Positions 1-10,754 are shown, numbered from the stretch's first letter. The stretch: 64,000 nucleotides of DNA from Planococcus kocurii (GCF_001465835.2 NZ_CP013661.2:1604501-1668500), one strand, 5' to 3'. Numbers and translations: made by a program. Notes: generated from the sequence alone by a model not told the origin.

Positions 1-228
1 CAATATAAAGACTGGTTTCAATCCATTTATCAAGAAATACAAACGAATTTTGGATAAGAATACTACCAGCAAAGTAAATCCTAGCAAAATCCCATAAGTC
101 ACTGCGCTATTCGCAATAAACACGATGGCAATAAACACAAAAACAAATGAAATTTTCGCCCGTGGATCCATTCGGTGAATAACAGAATCACCAGGAATAA
201 ATCGACCAAAAATCATTTTCTCCATCAT
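1..228 (-). CDS. ecfT: EcfT, energy-coupling factor transporter transmembrane protein (5' part only)
   Basis: This is the membrane scaffold of the ECF-type vitamin transporters. It couples the EcfA1/EcfA2 ATPases to exchangeable substrate-binding S proteins. Only the first 76 codons lie in the window, and the gene runs off the left edge. The translation opens MMEKMIFGRFIPGDSVIH and continues RMDPRAK, the conserved EcfT N-terminus, followed by hydrophobic membrane segments. Its start codon overlaps the ecfA2 stop (ATGA type), so the two are translationally coupled. A second ATG follows directly at 225, so the start is uncertain by one codon. Confidence 0.9.
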   Translation of the reverse strand, partial: MMEKMIFGRFIPGDSVIHRMDPRAKISFVFVFIAIVFIANSAVTYGILLGFTLLVVFLSKIRLYFLINGLKPVFIL

Positions 229-1097
229 TCGGAATCACGCCCTTCCAATAATGCGGATGCAATGTTTTGAGCCAACGCTTCTTCTGTCAATGAAACAACA
301 CCCAGTTGAATTCCTGTTTTGGCTTCAAATTTTCGTTGCAACCGAATGGTCCGCGGTGGTTCCAAACGGTAATCTCTCAGTTGCTCTTCATTTGAAAAGA
401 TTGCTGTTGGCTCTCCTGTGACCACACAGCGACCATTGTGCATAATCGCCACATTATCTGCGTAACGCGCCGCATCTTCCATGCTGTGCGTCACCAGCAC
501 CGTTGTTAGTCCTTTTTCAATATGCAAACGGTAAAACAAGTCCATAATCTCACGGCGACCACGTGGGTCAAGGCCTGCTGTCGGTTCATCTAACACCAAT
601 ACATCTGGTTCCATCGCCAACACGCCAGCGATAGCCACGCGACGCATTTGCCCACCGGACAAGTCAAACGGCGATTTTGTCAAAACTTCTGCAGGCAACC
701 CAAGCTGTTCGACTAATTCATGCGCCCGGCGGCTCGCTTCTTCTTCTGGCACACCATAATTTAAAGGTCCGAACATAATATCCTTTAAGACCGTCTCATC
801 AAACAGTTGTTGCTCAGGAAACTGAAAGACAATCCCTACTTGTCGCCGAACATCACGCAAATTCTTTGCTTTTACACCAGCTTCGATTTTACGGTCACCA
901 ATCGTAACGGACCCTTCAGTTGGTTTTAAGAGCGCATTGAGATGTTGAAGAACAGTTGATTTGCCAGACCCAGTATGGCCAATAATAGCCGTATAGGAAC
1001 CAGAAGGAATATGCAGCGATACATCCGTCAGTGCTCTCTTTTCAAAGGGCGTATCTTTCGCGTAACTATATCCTACTTCCTGGAGTAAAATGTCCAT
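225..1097 (-). CDS. ecfA2: EcfA2, energy-coupling factor transporter ATP-binding protein
   Basis: One of the two ABC ATPases that drive ECF vitamin/micronutrient uptake at the inner face of the membrane. The 290-residue protein has Walker A GHTGSGKST (residues 40-48), a Q-loop in FQFPEQQ (91-97), signature LSGGQ (146-150), Walker B VLVLDEP (166-172) and H-loop H204. It also has the C-terminal extension usual for EcfA proteins. It overlaps ecfA1 by 25 bp upstream and ecfT by 4 bp downstream, so the three form one tightly coupled unit. Complete and of normal length. Confidence 0.95.
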   Translation of the reverse strand: MDILLQEVGYSYAKDTPFEKRALTDVSLHIPSGSYTAIIGHTGSGKSTVLQHLNALLKPTEGSVTIGDRKIEAGVKAKNLRDVRRQVGIVFQFPEQQLFDETVLKDIMFGPLNYGVPEEEASRRAHELVEQLGLPAEVLTKSPFDLSGGQMRRVAIAGVLAMEPDVLVLDEPTAGLDPRGRREIMDLFYRLHIEKGLTTVLVTHSMEDAARYADNVAIMHNGRCVVTGEPTAIFSNEEQLRDYRLEPPRTIRLQRKFEAKTGIQLGVVSLTEEALAQNIASALLEGRDSE

Positions 1098-1921
1098 AAC
1101 TCATCCACCAATTCTTCTTCTGTCATATGTTCTCCTTGTAACGCCAGACCCGCTTCTCGCAACAAATGCGTCATGCGCATCGAAAACGGCAAATCTAAAC
1201 CCAAAGTTGTTAATTCATTACCCGAAAGGAACACAGATTCTGGTATTCCTTCTAACTGCTTATGGCCTGCGTTCATTACAAGAATACGATCAGCAAGTGC
1301 TGCTTCTTCCAGGTCGTGCGTAATGGATATTACCGTCAAACCTGTTGCTTCCCGAAGTTCACGAATGGTTTCAATCACTTCCATACGCCCTTGCGGATCG
1401 AGCATCGAAGTTGCTTCATCCAAAATCAATAAACGTGGACGGAGCGCCAGTGCACCCGCAATCGCCACACGCTGTTTTTGGCCACCCGACAAATGATGAG
1501 GTTCATGATCAAGATAATCGTCCATCTTCACTTGGTGCAAAGCCTCTTTGACACGAACCACCATTTCTTTATGTGGCACACCGTTGTTCTCCAATGCAAA
1601 AGCAACATCATCTTGAACCGTTGCTCCGACAAACTGATTATCTGGGTTTTGAAAAACCATGCCCATTTGGGAACGGATGTCCCACAAACTCTCCTCAGCC
1701 ATCAATTTGCCCATGGCTGATACTTGACCGGTTTGCGGAAATAATAAGCCGTTCATCAATTTAGCAATTGTCGATTTTCCAGAGCCATTGTGACCCACTA
1801 AGGCAATCCACTCCCCATCTTGAATGGAGAATGACAAATCTGCTACAGCGGGTTTTACCGACTCGTCTTCTTGCGTATATGTAAATGTCACATTTTCGAA
1901 TGACAAGATAGTCGAATTCAT
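1073..1921 (-). CDS. ecfA1: EcfA1, energy-coupling factor transporter ATP-binding protein
   Basis: Partner ATPase of EcfA2 in the ECF transport module. The 282-residue protein has Walker A GHNGSGKST (43-51), Q-loop FQNPDNQ (90-96), signature LSGGQ (144-148), Walker B LLILDEA (164-170) and H202. An aspartate is expected after the Walker B glutamate in many ABC proteins, but here the segment reads DEATSMLDP, which is typical of EcfA1. A GAGGAGG ribosome binding site lies 9 nt before the ATG. First gene after rplQ, in the order rplQ-ecfA1-ecfA2-ecfT that is standard in Bacilli, but separated from rplQ by a strong terminator. Confidence 0.95.
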   Translation of the reverse strand: MNSTILSFENVTFTYTQEDESVKPAVADLSFSIQDGEWIALVGHNGSGKSTIAKLMNGLLFPQTGQVSAMGKLMAEESLWDIRSQMGMVFQNPDNQFVGATVQDDVAFALENNGVPHKEMVVRVKEALHQVKMDDYLDHEPHHLSGGQKQRVAIAGALALRPRLLILDEATSMLDPQGRMEVIETIRELREATGLTVISITHDLEEAALADRILVMNAGHKQLEGIPESVFLSGNELTTLGLDLPFSMRMTHLLREAGLALQGEHMTEEELVDELWTFYSRK

Positions 1922-2319
1922 CTCAGCTAACCTCCTCTAACACTTGCTTAACTCTTCTCTACTCTACTGGTTTTTATGCGCGTTTGTAAAACCTAAAATA
2001 AATAAAAAAAGCGCGCACCTCATTCAGAGAAATGCGCTTTTCTGTCTCTATGGCTTCCCCGGTTGCTTAAGCCAGGGTTGAATGAGGTGCGTAGAGCTAG
2101 ACGAGACGCCGCCTTTCGGCTCGCTCATCATAACACTCAGCTTTTCATATTGTCGTATAAATCATAATGCTAAAAGAAGAGGGCTATTGACCCCCTTCAA
2201 GTAAATCAATTATGCCTCGGCATAATTGCGTCCGGATTTTGAATTGCGCTAGCGCAATTAATTCCTTTCAAAATCCGTGACATCCGCCGGAGGCTTTAAT
2301 TTGAATCTATTGATTCAAA
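1922..2319. other. 398-bp gene-free spacer between rplQ and ecfA1
   Basis: No coding region is supported here. From the rplQ side it holds a hairpin over the rplQ stop, a mosaic of nested palindromes (2207-2324), about 110 bp of less structured DNA (2092-2206) and the branched terminator (2004-2091). The last 80 bp lead into the ecfA1 ribosome binding site. I did not find a convincing separate promoter for ecfA1, although the terminator implies one or partial read-through. Confidence 0.7.
2004..2091 (-). terminator. Large branched terminator after the rplQ (alpha) operon
   Basis: Read on the minus strand, a perfect 13-bp stem (2079-2091 with 2014-2026) is followed by CGC and a run of seven T. 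Instead of a short loop the stem encloses about 50 nt. That segment can form two inner arms, an AGAGA/TCTCT stem and a weaker CCC/GGG arm. It most likely ends transcription of the ribosomal protein superoperon before ecfA1. Confidence 0.8.
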
Positions 2320-2324
2320 TTAAA
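2207..2324. repeat. Mosaic intergenic palindrome element downstream of rplQ
   Basis: Three inverted repeats lie side by side. 2207-2228 is a 10-bp stem with a 2-nt centre. 2230-2281 is a 12-bp stem with one bulge (CGGATTTTG against CAAAATCCG plus GTC/GAC), capped by the perfect 18-nt palindrome AATTGCGCTAGCGCAATT at 2242-2259. 2295-2324 is a perfect 13-bp stem with loop TATT that includes the rplQ stop codon. The arrangement resembles dispersed palindromic elements of the REP/BIME kind. I recall similar sequences in Planococcaceae genomes but cannot confirm that here. Confidence 0.6.
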
Positions 2325-2694
2325 CCAATTCGATAATAACGATAGGTGCGCCATCTCCGCGACGAGGCCCCATTTTCATAATACGAGTGTAACCGCCTTG
2401 ACGGTCAGCGTAACGTGGTGCAACGTCATCAAACAATTTCTGCAATGCATAAGTTGTCGTTTCGTTGCCTTCAGCGTCTGCAGTTGTAACCAACTCACGG
2501 CGCATCCATGCTGCTGCTTTACGGCGAGCGTGAAGATCTCCACGTTTACCAAGCGTAATCATTTTTTCTACAGTCGAACGCACTTCTTTCGCACGAGCTT
2601 CAGTCGTTTGAATGCGTTCATGTACGATTAAGTCTGTTGTAAGGTCACGTAATAGTGCTTTACGTTGAGAACTTGTACGTTGAAGCTTTCTCAT
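2320..2694 (-). CDS. rplQ: 50S ribosomal protein L17 (bL17)
   Basis: Large-subunit protein near the peptide exit tunnel. The 124-residue basic protein opens [18 protein letters not shown], characteristic of the family, and ends IVIIELV. It is the last gene of the alpha operon and follows rpoA by 45 bp with a GGAGG ribosome binding site. Length is normal for Bacilli. The stop codon lies inside a 13-bp hairpin. Confidence 0.97.
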   Translation of the reverse strand: MRKLQRTSSQRKALLRDLTTDLIVHERIQTTEARAKEVRSTVEKMITLGKRGDLHARRKAAAWMRRELVTTADAEGNETTTYALQKLFDDVAPRYADRQGGYTRIMKMGPRRGDGAPIVIIELV

Positions 2695-2739
2695 TGAAGT
2701 TTCCCTCCTTTGTTGAATAGTTCGGATCCGATCTTAATC

Positions 2740-3684
2740 TCAGTCTTCTTTACGAAGTCCAAGACCTAAATCTTCCAACTTCACTTTAACTTCTTCAAGT
2801 GATTTGCGTCCAAGGTTGCGTACTTTCATCATGTCGTCTTCCGACTTGCTTGCCAGTTCGTGTACCGTGTTGATACCCGCACGCTTTAAGCAGTTGTAAG
2901 ATCGAACCGAAAGATCAAGTTCTTCGATAGTCATCTCTAATACTTTTTCTTTTTGGTCTTCTTCTTTTTCAACCATGATTTCAGCCGTTTGTGCCTCATC
3001 TGTTAATCCTACGAAGATATTTAAATGCTCAGTAAAAATTTTAGCTCCAAGCGCAATTGCCTCTTTTGGACCAATGCTGCCATCTGTCCAAACATCAAGA
3101 GATAATTTATCGAAATGAGCCAGTTGGCCCACACGAGTATTTTCCACTTGGAAGTTAACGCGTGAAACTGGAGTGTAAATAGAGTCAATCGGGATAACAC
3201 CAATCGGAAGATCTTCACGTTTGTTCTGATCTGCACGAGCGTATCCACGGCCTCTGTTCGCATACATACGCATACGTAGGTGACCATTTTTAGCGATTGT
3301 TGCAATATATAGATCCGGATTCAGAATTTCCACGTCACTATCGTGCGTGATATCTGCAGCCGTAACCGTTCCATCACCTTTTATATCAATTTCAATGACT
3401 TTTTCTTCGTCAGAGTAAATTTTCAAAGCCAGCTTCTTAATATTCAAAATGATTGTTGCTACATCTTCTTCTACACCTTCGACAGTGGAGAATTCATGCA
3501 GTACGCCATCAATTTGAATTGAAGTAACAGCTGCGCCAGGTAAAGATGAAAGTAAGATTCGACGTAAGGAGTTTCCTAAAGTGGTTCCATATCCACGCTC
3601 AAGAGGTTCAATAACAAATTTTCCGAATTTGGAATTGTTATCGATCTCAACCGTTTCAATCTTTGGTTTTTCTATTTCGAGCAT
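2740..3684 (-). CDS. rpoA: DNA-directed RNA polymerase subunit alpha
   Basis: The alpha subunit forms the dimer on which RNA polymerase assembles and contacts activators and UP-element DNA. The 314 residues comprise the N-terminal dimerization domain (about 1-230, with [13 protein letters not shown] near residue 30) and a C-terminal DNA-binding domain from about 245. The latter has the helix-hairpin-helix stretch GRKSLEEVK near the end. It lies between rpsK and rplQ as usual. The AAGGAGGG ribosome binding site is well placed before the ATG. Confidence 0.98.
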   Translation of the reverse strand: MLEIEKPKIETVEIDNNSKFGKFVIEPLERGYGTTLGNSLRRILLSSLPGAAVTSIQIDGVLHEFSTVEGVEEDVATIILNIKKLALKIYSDEEKVIEIDIKGDGTVTAADITHDSDVEILNPDLYIATIAKNGHLRMRMYANRGRGYARADQNKREDLPIGVIPIDSIYTPVSRVNFQVENTRVGQLAHFDKLSLDVWTDGSIGPKEAIALGAKIFTEHLNIFVGLTDEAQTAEIMVEKEEDQKEKVLEMTIEELDLSVRSYNCLKRAGINTVHELASKSEDDMMKVRNLGRKSLEEVKVKLEDLGLGLRKED

Positions 3685-3814
3685 TCAGTTTACCCTCCTT
3701 CAAAACGTCGGTTTTTTTTCGTGTCATCAAGAATTCGATAGTCACAGACTTTCGCTACGATTCAGAACCCATCCAGTAAGTCGTGATGTTCAAAAATCCT
3801 ATTCAGATTAACGA

Positions 3815-4222
<408 letters not shown>

Positions 4223-4229
4223 TTACTGA

Positions 4230-4595
4230 TTATTTTTTCTTGTTAGCTACAGTTTTACGAGGACCTTTACGCGTACGCGCATTGTTCTTCGTATTTTGAC
4301 CGCGAACAGGTAGTCCACGACGATGGCGAATCCCTCGGAAGCTAGCAATTTCCATCAAGCGTTTGATGTTCATTGAAACTTCACGGCGAAGGTCACCTTC
4401 GATTTTGTATTGATCTAATTGTTCACGGATATTGTTCAACTCGTCTTCTGTAAGATCACGAACGCGTGTCTCTTCAGAGATACCAGCAGCAGAAAGAACT
4501 TTCTGTGCAGTTGTTTTACCAACACCGAAAATATATGTTAATGAAATAACAACGCGTTTGTCGCGCGGAATGTCAACACCAGCAATACGTGCCAT
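4230..4595 (-). CDS. rpsM: 30S ribosomal protein S13 (uS13)
   Basis: Small-subunit head protein that bridges to the large subunit and contacts the P-site tRNA. 121 residues, opening [19 protein letters not shown], with the helix-two-turn-helix segment [12 protein letters not shown] and the basic tail RKTVANKKK. Located between rpmJ and rpsK as in other Firmicutes. The ribosome binding site GGAGG is just upstream. Confidence 0.98.
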   Translation of the reverse strand: MARIAGVDIPRDKRVVISLTYIFGVGKTTAQKVLSAAGISEETRVRDLTEDELNNIREQLDQYKIEGDLRREVSMNIKRLMEIASFRGIRHRRGLPVRGQNTKNNARTRKGPRKTVANKKK

Positions 4596-4618
4596 GTGTG
4601 CGATGCACCTCCTTCAAA

Positions 4619-4732
<114 letters not shown>

Positions 4733-4769
4733 CTAACCCAACCTCCTTAGTGGTCCGGAGTGCAAAAGA

Positions 4770-4988
4770 TTATTTAAAACGGTATGTGATACGACCGCGT
4801 GTTAAATCATAAGGAGAAAGTTCTACTGTCACTTTATCTCCTGGCAGAATGCGGATAAAATGCATGCGAATCTTGCCAGATACGTGCGCGAGAATCGTGT
4901 GACCGTTTTCCAATTCTACTTTAAACATCGCGTTAGGCAAAGTCTCAACGACAGTTCCTTCGATTTCAATTACATCGTCTTTCGCCAT
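4770..4988 (-). CDS. infA: Translation initiation factor IF-1
   Basis: Small OB-fold factor that occupies the A site during initiation and assists IF-2 and IF-3. 72 residues from [18 protein letters not shown] to the RGRITYRFK tail, exactly the usual length. The ribosome binding site is AGAAGGGAG. It normally follows map; here the upstream 398 bp hold no gene but contain a promoter and a GC-rich structured leader, so infA-rpmJ-rpsM may have its own transcription start in addition to read-through from adk. Confidence 0.98.
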   Translation of the reverse strand: MAKDDVIEIEGTVVETLPNAMFKVELENGHTILAHVSGKIRMHFIRILPGDKVTVELSPYDLTRGRITYRFK

Positions 4989-5386
4989 CGACCCAGTCTC
5001 CCTTCTGTATACAAATCAGGTTCTCATCTTCAAACAGTATTTGCTGATTGAATAGTGTAGTACATTCATTCACGAGAAATGCATGAGTGACATTCGAAGA
5101 TATTCTCCGAGCCCCGCAGTCTAGCGGGCCGGGGTTAATCCGGCAAAGCCAGTCTGTCTCATGTATCCTCGACTGCCCGGACTGCCTTGGATGAGTTCCA
5201 AACCCGTTACACAGATGCTTCCACGAAACTCATTATACTAGCATCGGTGCATAATTGCACTAAAGTGCATTTGCAACAATATTTGTATCCTGAGCCTTGT
5301 TTGCTTTTGCAGCTCTCGAAAATTCATATCTCCGGTGCCCCTTTAAAGCCACATGGAGGCAACTAACTGCGCCCGGCGCCGGGGAT
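4989..5386 (-). other. Structured spacer and putative leader between adk and infA
   Basis: No reading frame is supported in these 398 bp, where most relatives carry map. Going from adk, the spacer holds a GC-rich hairpin starting in the adk stop (5356-5393, with the 12-nt palindrome CCCGGCGCCGGG at 5372-5383). Next come an inverted repeat TGCACT/AGTGCA (5256-5269) and a TATAAT box (5232-5237). About 240 bp with several stems follow, among them CCCGC/GCGGG around 5113-5128 and ATGAGTTT/GGAACTCAT in the first part. This could be a long 5' leader of infA mRNA, which is an inference. Confidence 0.55.
5232..5260 (-). promoter_or_regulatory. Probable sigma-A promoter upstream of infA
   Basis: The minus strand shows a perfect -10 TATAAT (5232-5237) with a weak -35 GTGCAA (5255-5260) 17 bp upstream. 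The -35 lies within a 6-2-6 inverted repeat (5256-5269) that could be an operator. A start near 5225 would give an mRNA leader of about 235 nt before infA. Confidence 0.5.
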
Positions 5387-6052
<666 letters not shown>

Positions 6053-6101
6053 TCAAACAATTGGACAAGAGACGCTTTCACGTCTCTTTATATCCTACTG
6101 A

Positions 6102-7397
6102 TTATTTCATAAAGCCTTTATAATGACGTTTCACAAGTTGAGATTCTAATTGCTTCATCGTCTCTAGTGCTACCCCTACAACAATTAAAAGACTTGTTCC
6201 GCCGATTTGCGCCGATTGCGGTAAATTCGCAATGTTAATGAAGAAAATCGGTAGAACAGCAATAACTGCTAAGAAAATGGCACCAACGAATGTCAATCGG
6301 TATAACACACTTGTTAAGTAATCTTGCGTATTTTTACCCGGACGGATTCCCGGAATGTATGCACCTTGTTTTTTTAAGTTATCCGACACGTTCTCAGGAT
6401 TAACCTGAATGAAAGCGTAGAAATACGTAAATGCTACGATCAAAGCGACATAAATGATCATGCCGACCGGACGCGTATAATCAAACGTACTCTGAATCGC
6501 TTCTGTAAACGCGTTGGCACCAAAGAAAGAAGCAATGGTTTGTGGCGTAATAATAAACGCTACTGCAAAGATTACCGGGATAACTCCGGCCGCGTTTACT
6601 TTCAAAGGTAAATGCGTTTGCTGCCCACTTGTTGTCTGACCACGGCCAGCAACTCGTTTTGCATACTGAATCGGTATTTTACGCAACGCTTGTTGAACAT
6701 AAATAACCAAAACCGTAATGGCAACAACAGCTAATGCAAGCAATGCCATAATGGCAATGTTGATCGGCAGCTGATCTCCAGCTCCTTGGATCTGCTGTGC
6801 ATATAGTTGATTAATAGCACCTGGTACTGCAGCGACAATCCCTGCGAAGATGATAATCGAAATACCGTTCCCCACACCTTTTGCCGTAATCTGCTCACCA
6901 AGCCACAGTAGAAACGCCGTACCAGCAGTCAAGACAATAGCGATGACAACGTAAGTTGAAATCGTGTCATTCTGGATTAAAGAACCGCCGTACATTTGGT
7001 TAAATCCGTAAGACATACCGATTGCTTGAATAAAGGCAAGAACGATTGTGAAGTAGCGAGTGAATTGAGCAAGTTTCCGTCTTCCGACTTCCCCTTGTTT
7101 CGCCCACTCTGCAAATTTCGGTACAACATCCATCTGCAATAATTGCACGATGATTGATGCTGTAATGTATGGCATAATTCCCATCGCTAAAATCGAAAAG
7201 TTAGCAAGGGCACCTCCACCGAAAGTATTTAAGAATCCAACCAGACCCATCTGGTCAGTAGCTTGCAAAACTGAAGCATCAACATTCGGTACTGGAACAA
7301 AAGTTCCAATACGGAAAATGATGAGCATCAATAATGTAAAGAATATTTTATTTCGAATATCAGTCACGCGCATAAAATTAGAGATTGTCTGAAACAT
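6102..7397 (-). CDS. secY: Preprotein translocase subunit SecY
   Basis: Central pore subunit of the Sec translocon, working with SecE (encoded at 44138) and SecG, and driven by SecA. The 431-residue protein has about ten hydrophobic segments and the family features MGIMPYITASIIVQLL, the plug region and the cytosolic RVAGRGQTTSGQQTHLPLKV loop. Its start directly adjoins the rplO stop (1-bp overlap), consistent with coupled translation in the spc operon. Normal length. Confidence 0.98.
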   Translation of the reverse strand: MFQTISNFMRVTDIRNKIFFTLLMLIIFRIGTFVPVPNVDASVLQATDQMGLVGFLNTFGGGALANFSILAMGIMPYITASIIVQLLQMDVVPKFAEWAKQGEVGRRKLAQFTRYFTIVLAFIQAIGMSYGFNQMYGGSLIQNDTISTYVVIAIVLTAGTAFLLWLGEQITAKGVGNGISIIIFAGIVAAVPGAINQLYAQQIQGAGDQLPINIAIMALLALAVVAITVLVIYVQQALRKIPIQYAKRVAGRGQTTSGQQTHLPLKVNAAGVIPVIFAVAFIITPQTIASFFGANAFTEAIQSTFDYTRPVGMIIYVALIVAFTYFYAFIQVNPENVSDNLKKQGAYIPGIRPGKNTQDYLTSVLYRLTFVGAIFLAVIAVLPIFFINIANLPQSAQIGGTSLLIVVGVALETMKQLESQLVKRHYKGFMK

Positions 7398-7837
7398 TAA
7401 ACCACCTCGGTTTGTCCGCCAGCAGCTTCAATCGCTTTTTTAGCTGATCCAGAGAATTTGTGAGCTTTTACTGTCAATTTCTTTTCTAAGCTACCATTGC
7501 CCAGAATTTTGATTCCAGAACGTTCATTGCTCACAACACCTGTTTCAATCAACAATGCAGGTGTTACTTCTGTGCCTTCGTCGAAACGGTTTAGCACTTC
7601 AATATTTACAACTGCATAGTCTTTACGGTTAATGTTGGTAAATCCACGTTTTGGCAAACGACGGAATAATGGGTTTTGACCACCCTCAAATCCAGGACGA
7701 ACACCGCCGCCTGAACGTGCGTTTTGACCTTTATGACCTTTACCTGCTGTTTTACCAGTACCTGAACCGATACCGCGTCCGATGCGCTTTCTTGAGCTGC
7801 GTGAACCTTCTGCCGGTTTTAATTCATGAAGTTTCAT
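7397..7837 (-). CDS. rplO: 50S ribosomal protein L15 (uL15)
   Basis: Late-assembling large-subunit protein that organizes 23S rRNA. 146 residues. The glycine- and arginine-rich N-terminal stretch ([18 protein letters not shown]) threads through rRNA, and a globular C-terminal domain ends in [10 protein letters not shown]. Lies between rpmD and secY as usual, with a GGAGG site before the ATG. Confidence 0.98.
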   Translation of the reverse strand: MKLHELKPAEGSRSSRKRIGRGIGSGTGKTAGKGHKGQNARSGGGVRPGFEGGQNPLFRRLPKRGFTNINRKDYAVVNIEVLNRFDEGTEVTPALLIETGVVSNERSGIKILGNGSLEKKLTVKAHKFSGSAKKAIEAAGGQTEVV

Positions 7838-7870
7838 TTAGTTGGCACCTCCTTCTATAGAAATCCGTAA

Positions 7871-8053
7871 TTAAACTTCTTTAATCGTTACTAAGTGAGC
7901 GACTTTAACGAGCATTCCGCGAACGGCTGCATTATCTTGGTGCTCAACAGTTTGATGCATTTTGCGCAATCCCAATGATTGAACAGTTTTACGTTGTGTC
8001 GGTTTAGTACCGATCACAGATTTTGTGAGGGTAATTTCCAATTTAGTTGCCAT
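7871..8053 (-). CDS. rpmD: 50S ribosomal protein L30 (uL30)
   Basis: A 60-residue large-subunit protein of the short bacterial type. It opens [17 protein letters not shown] and contains [17 protein letters not shown], the conserved core of the family. It sits 13 bp after rpsE and 33 bp before rplO in the standard spc order, with a GGAGG site. Confidence 0.97.
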   Translation of the reverse strand: MATKLEITLTKSVIGTKPTQRKTVQSLGLRKMHQTVEHQDNAAVRGMLVKVAHLVTIKEV

Positions 8054-8066
8054 GTGATTTTCCCTC

Positions 8067-8567
8067 CTATCCTAACAGTTCTTCTATTGATTTGCCGCGA
8101 AGTTTTGCAACTTGGTCAGCACTTTTCAATTGAGTTAAACCGTTAATAGTTGCACGTACCATGTTGATTGGTGTGCTTGAACCTAGAGATTTAGATAAAA
8201 TATCTTGTACTCCAGCTAATTCAAGTACCGCACGAACAGGTCCGCCAGCAATTACACCAGTACCCGGAGAAGCAGGTTTAATAAGAATTTGGCCTGCACC
8301 AAAACGACCGATTACTAAGTGTGGAGTTGTACCCTTAACCATTGGTACTTCGATTAGGTTTTTCTTCGCATCTTCAATAGCTTTGCGGATAGCATCTGGA
8401 ACTTCTTGAGCTTTACCAGTACCAAAACCAACATTACCATTTTTGTCGCCTACAACAACTAATGCAGAGAAACGGAAACGACGTCCACCTTTTACAACTT
8501 TCGCTACGCGGTTAATCGTAACTACGCGTTCTTCAAGTTCAAGTTTGTTTGGATCAATACGACGCAT
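8067..8567 (-). CDS. rpsE: 30S ribosomal protein S5 (uS5)
   Basis: Small-subunit protein involved in decoding fidelity and mRNA unwinding; the site of spectinomycin-resistance changes in many species. 166 residues. The N-terminal double-stranded-RNA-binding-like domain contains [18 protein letters not shown], including the loop that contacts spectinomycin. The C-terminal half has [12 protein letters not shown]. No obvious deviation from wild type. Placed between rplR and rpmD. Confidence 0.98.
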   Translation of the reverse strand: MRRIDPNKLELEERVVTINRVAKVVKGGRRFRFSALVVVGDKNGNVGFGTGKAQEVPDAIRKAIEDAKKNLIEVPMVKGTTPHLVIGRFGAGQILIKPASPGTGVIAGGPVRAVLELAGVQDILSKSLGSSTPINMVRATINGLTQLKSADQVAKLRGKSIEELLG

Positions 8568-8588
8568 GAAATGTGTCCCTCCTTCTTT

Positions 8589-8960
8589 TTAAAATTGTAA
8601 ACCATTTTCACGTGCAGCTTCTGCTAATGCTTTTACACGTCCATGATATAAATAACCACCGCGGTCGAAAACAACCGATTTTAAGCCATTTTCAGTAGCG
8701 CGTTTTGCGATTGTTTCGCCGACTTTAGTTGCTGCTTCCACGTTGCCAGTAGATTCTACTGAGAAATCTTTCTCCATAGATGATGCACTTGCAAGTGTAA
8801 CGCCATTCATATCGTCGATCAATTGAGCGTAGATGTATTTATTTGAACGGAATACGTTTAAACGTGGGCGTTGTGCTGTACCCGTAATTTTAGAACGTAC
8901 GCGAGCATGACGTTTTTTACGAGATGCGTTTTTGTCGAGTTTCGTAATCACTGAGGTCAC
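8589..8960 (-). CDS. rplR: 50S ribosomal protein L18 (uL18)
   Basis: Binds 5S rRNA and brings it into the central protuberance with L5. 123 residues. The basic N-terminus [16 protein letters not shown] is followed by [20 protein letters not shown] and ends [11 protein letters not shown], as expected for the family. Lies between rplF and rpsE. The upstream GGAGTGA is its ribosome binding site. Confidence 0.98.
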   Translation of the reverse strand: MTSVITKLDKNASRKKRHARVRSKITGTAQRPRLNVFRSNKYIYAQLIDDMNGVTLASASSMEKDFSVESTGNVEAATKVGETIAKRATENGLKSVVFDRGGYLYHGRVKALAEAARENGLQF

Positions 8961-8984
8961 TCCTTTCAGCCTGCCTAAGCAGCA

Positions 8985-9524
8985 TTATTTACCTGTTTTA
9001 CCTTCTTTGCGGCGAACGACTTCTCCTTCGTAACGGATCCCTTTGCCTTTATATGGCTCTGGTGGACGTACTTGGCGAATGTTCGAAGCAAGAGCTCCAA
9101 CACGTTCTTTATCAATACCTTTTACAATAACTTTTGTGTTTGCTGGAACTTCAACTGATACTCCGTTTTCCGGTGTGAATTCAACCGGGTGAGAGTAACC
9201 TACGTTAAGAACCAATTTTTCACCTTGTAATTGAGCACGGTAACCAACACCTACTAGTTCTAGTGTGCGTTGGAATCCTTCTGAAACTCCAGTAACCATG
9301 TTTGCAAGCAAAGCACGAGTTGTACCGTGGTTTGTGCGGTGATCTTTAGAATCCGAAGGACGTGTCAATGTTAGCACGTTATCTTCAAGAGCGATTGTAA
9401 TATCTTTGTGGAATTCGCGAGTTAACTCGCCTTTAGGTCCTTTAACAGTTACAGCATTCTTGTCTCCAAGAGTGATTGTAACGTTAGCAGGAACCTCGAT
9501 TGGTTTTTTACCTACACGTGACAT
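8985..9524 (-). CDS. rplF: 50S ribosomal protein L6 (uL6)
   Basis: Large-subunit protein near the factor-binding site. 179 residues in two similar domains. Recognizable segments are [12 protein letters not shown] at the start, VGVGYRAQL in the middle and [16 protein letters not shown] near the end. Located between rpsH and rplR, with a GGAGG site close to the ATG. Confidence 0.98.
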   Translation of the reverse strand: MSRVGKKPIEVPANVTITLGDKNAVTVKGPKGELTREFHKDITIALEDNVLTLTRPSDSKDHRTNHGTTRALLANMVTGVSEGFQRTLELVGVGYRAQLQGEKLVLNVGYSHPVEFTPENGVSVEVPANTKVIVKGIDKERVGALASNIRQVRPPEPYKGKGIRYEGEVVRRKEGKTGK

Positions 9525-9554
9525 TCTTTTGCACCTCCATTCGTTTGTTGCTTA

Positions 9555-9953
9555 TTACCAAACGTATGCTATGATTTCTCCGCCGATTTGTTTCGCGCGG
9601 GCTTCTTTATCAGTTACTAAACCTTGTGATGTTGAGACTAAAGCGATTCCAAGACCGTTTAGTACACGTGGCACCTCATTAGTTTTTGCATAAACACGTA
9701 GTCCTGGTTTTGAAATGCGTTTCAATCCAGTAATAACGCGCTCATTGTTAGCTCCGTATTTAAGGAAAATTCGGATCATGCCTTGTTTATCATCTTCAAC
9801 GTATTCTACGTCACGAACGAAACCTTCACGCTTAAGGATTTCAGCGATGTCTTTTTTCACATTAGAAGCTGGAAGCTCTAATTTCTCGTGACGAACCATG
9901 TTTGCGTTACGAATGCGTGTCAGCATATCTGCAATCGGATCTGTCATTGTCAT
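9555..9953 (-). CDS. rpsH: 30S ribosomal protein S8 (uS8)
   Basis: Primary binder of the central domain of 16S rRNA; in E. coli also the spc-operon repressor. 132 residues, from [18 protein letters not shown] to GGEIIAYVW, with the C-terminal [14 protein letters not shown] stretch that binds RNA. A second start two codons in (MTDPIAD) is possible. Between rpsN and rplF. Confidence 0.98.
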   Translation of the reverse strand: MTMTDPIADMLTRIRNANMVRHEKLELPASNVKKDIAEILKREGFVRDVEYVEDDKQGMIRIFLKYGANNERVITGLKRISKPGLRVYAKTNEVPRVLNGLGIALVSTSQGLVTDKEARAKQIGGEIIAYVW

Positions 9954-9982
9954 TACTTTTACCTCCTTCCCAAATTAGGGGA

Positions 9983-10727
<745 letters not shown>

Positions 10728-10754
10728 GTGTGTACCTCCCTTCATTCAGGAATT

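Noticed and set aside
2092-2206. Known riboswitch or SRP/6S/tmRNA gene between rplQ and ecfA1
   Set aside because: I compared from memory with TPP, cobalamin, FMN, SAM, c-di-GMP, c-di-AMP and SRP motifs and found no diagnostic segment.
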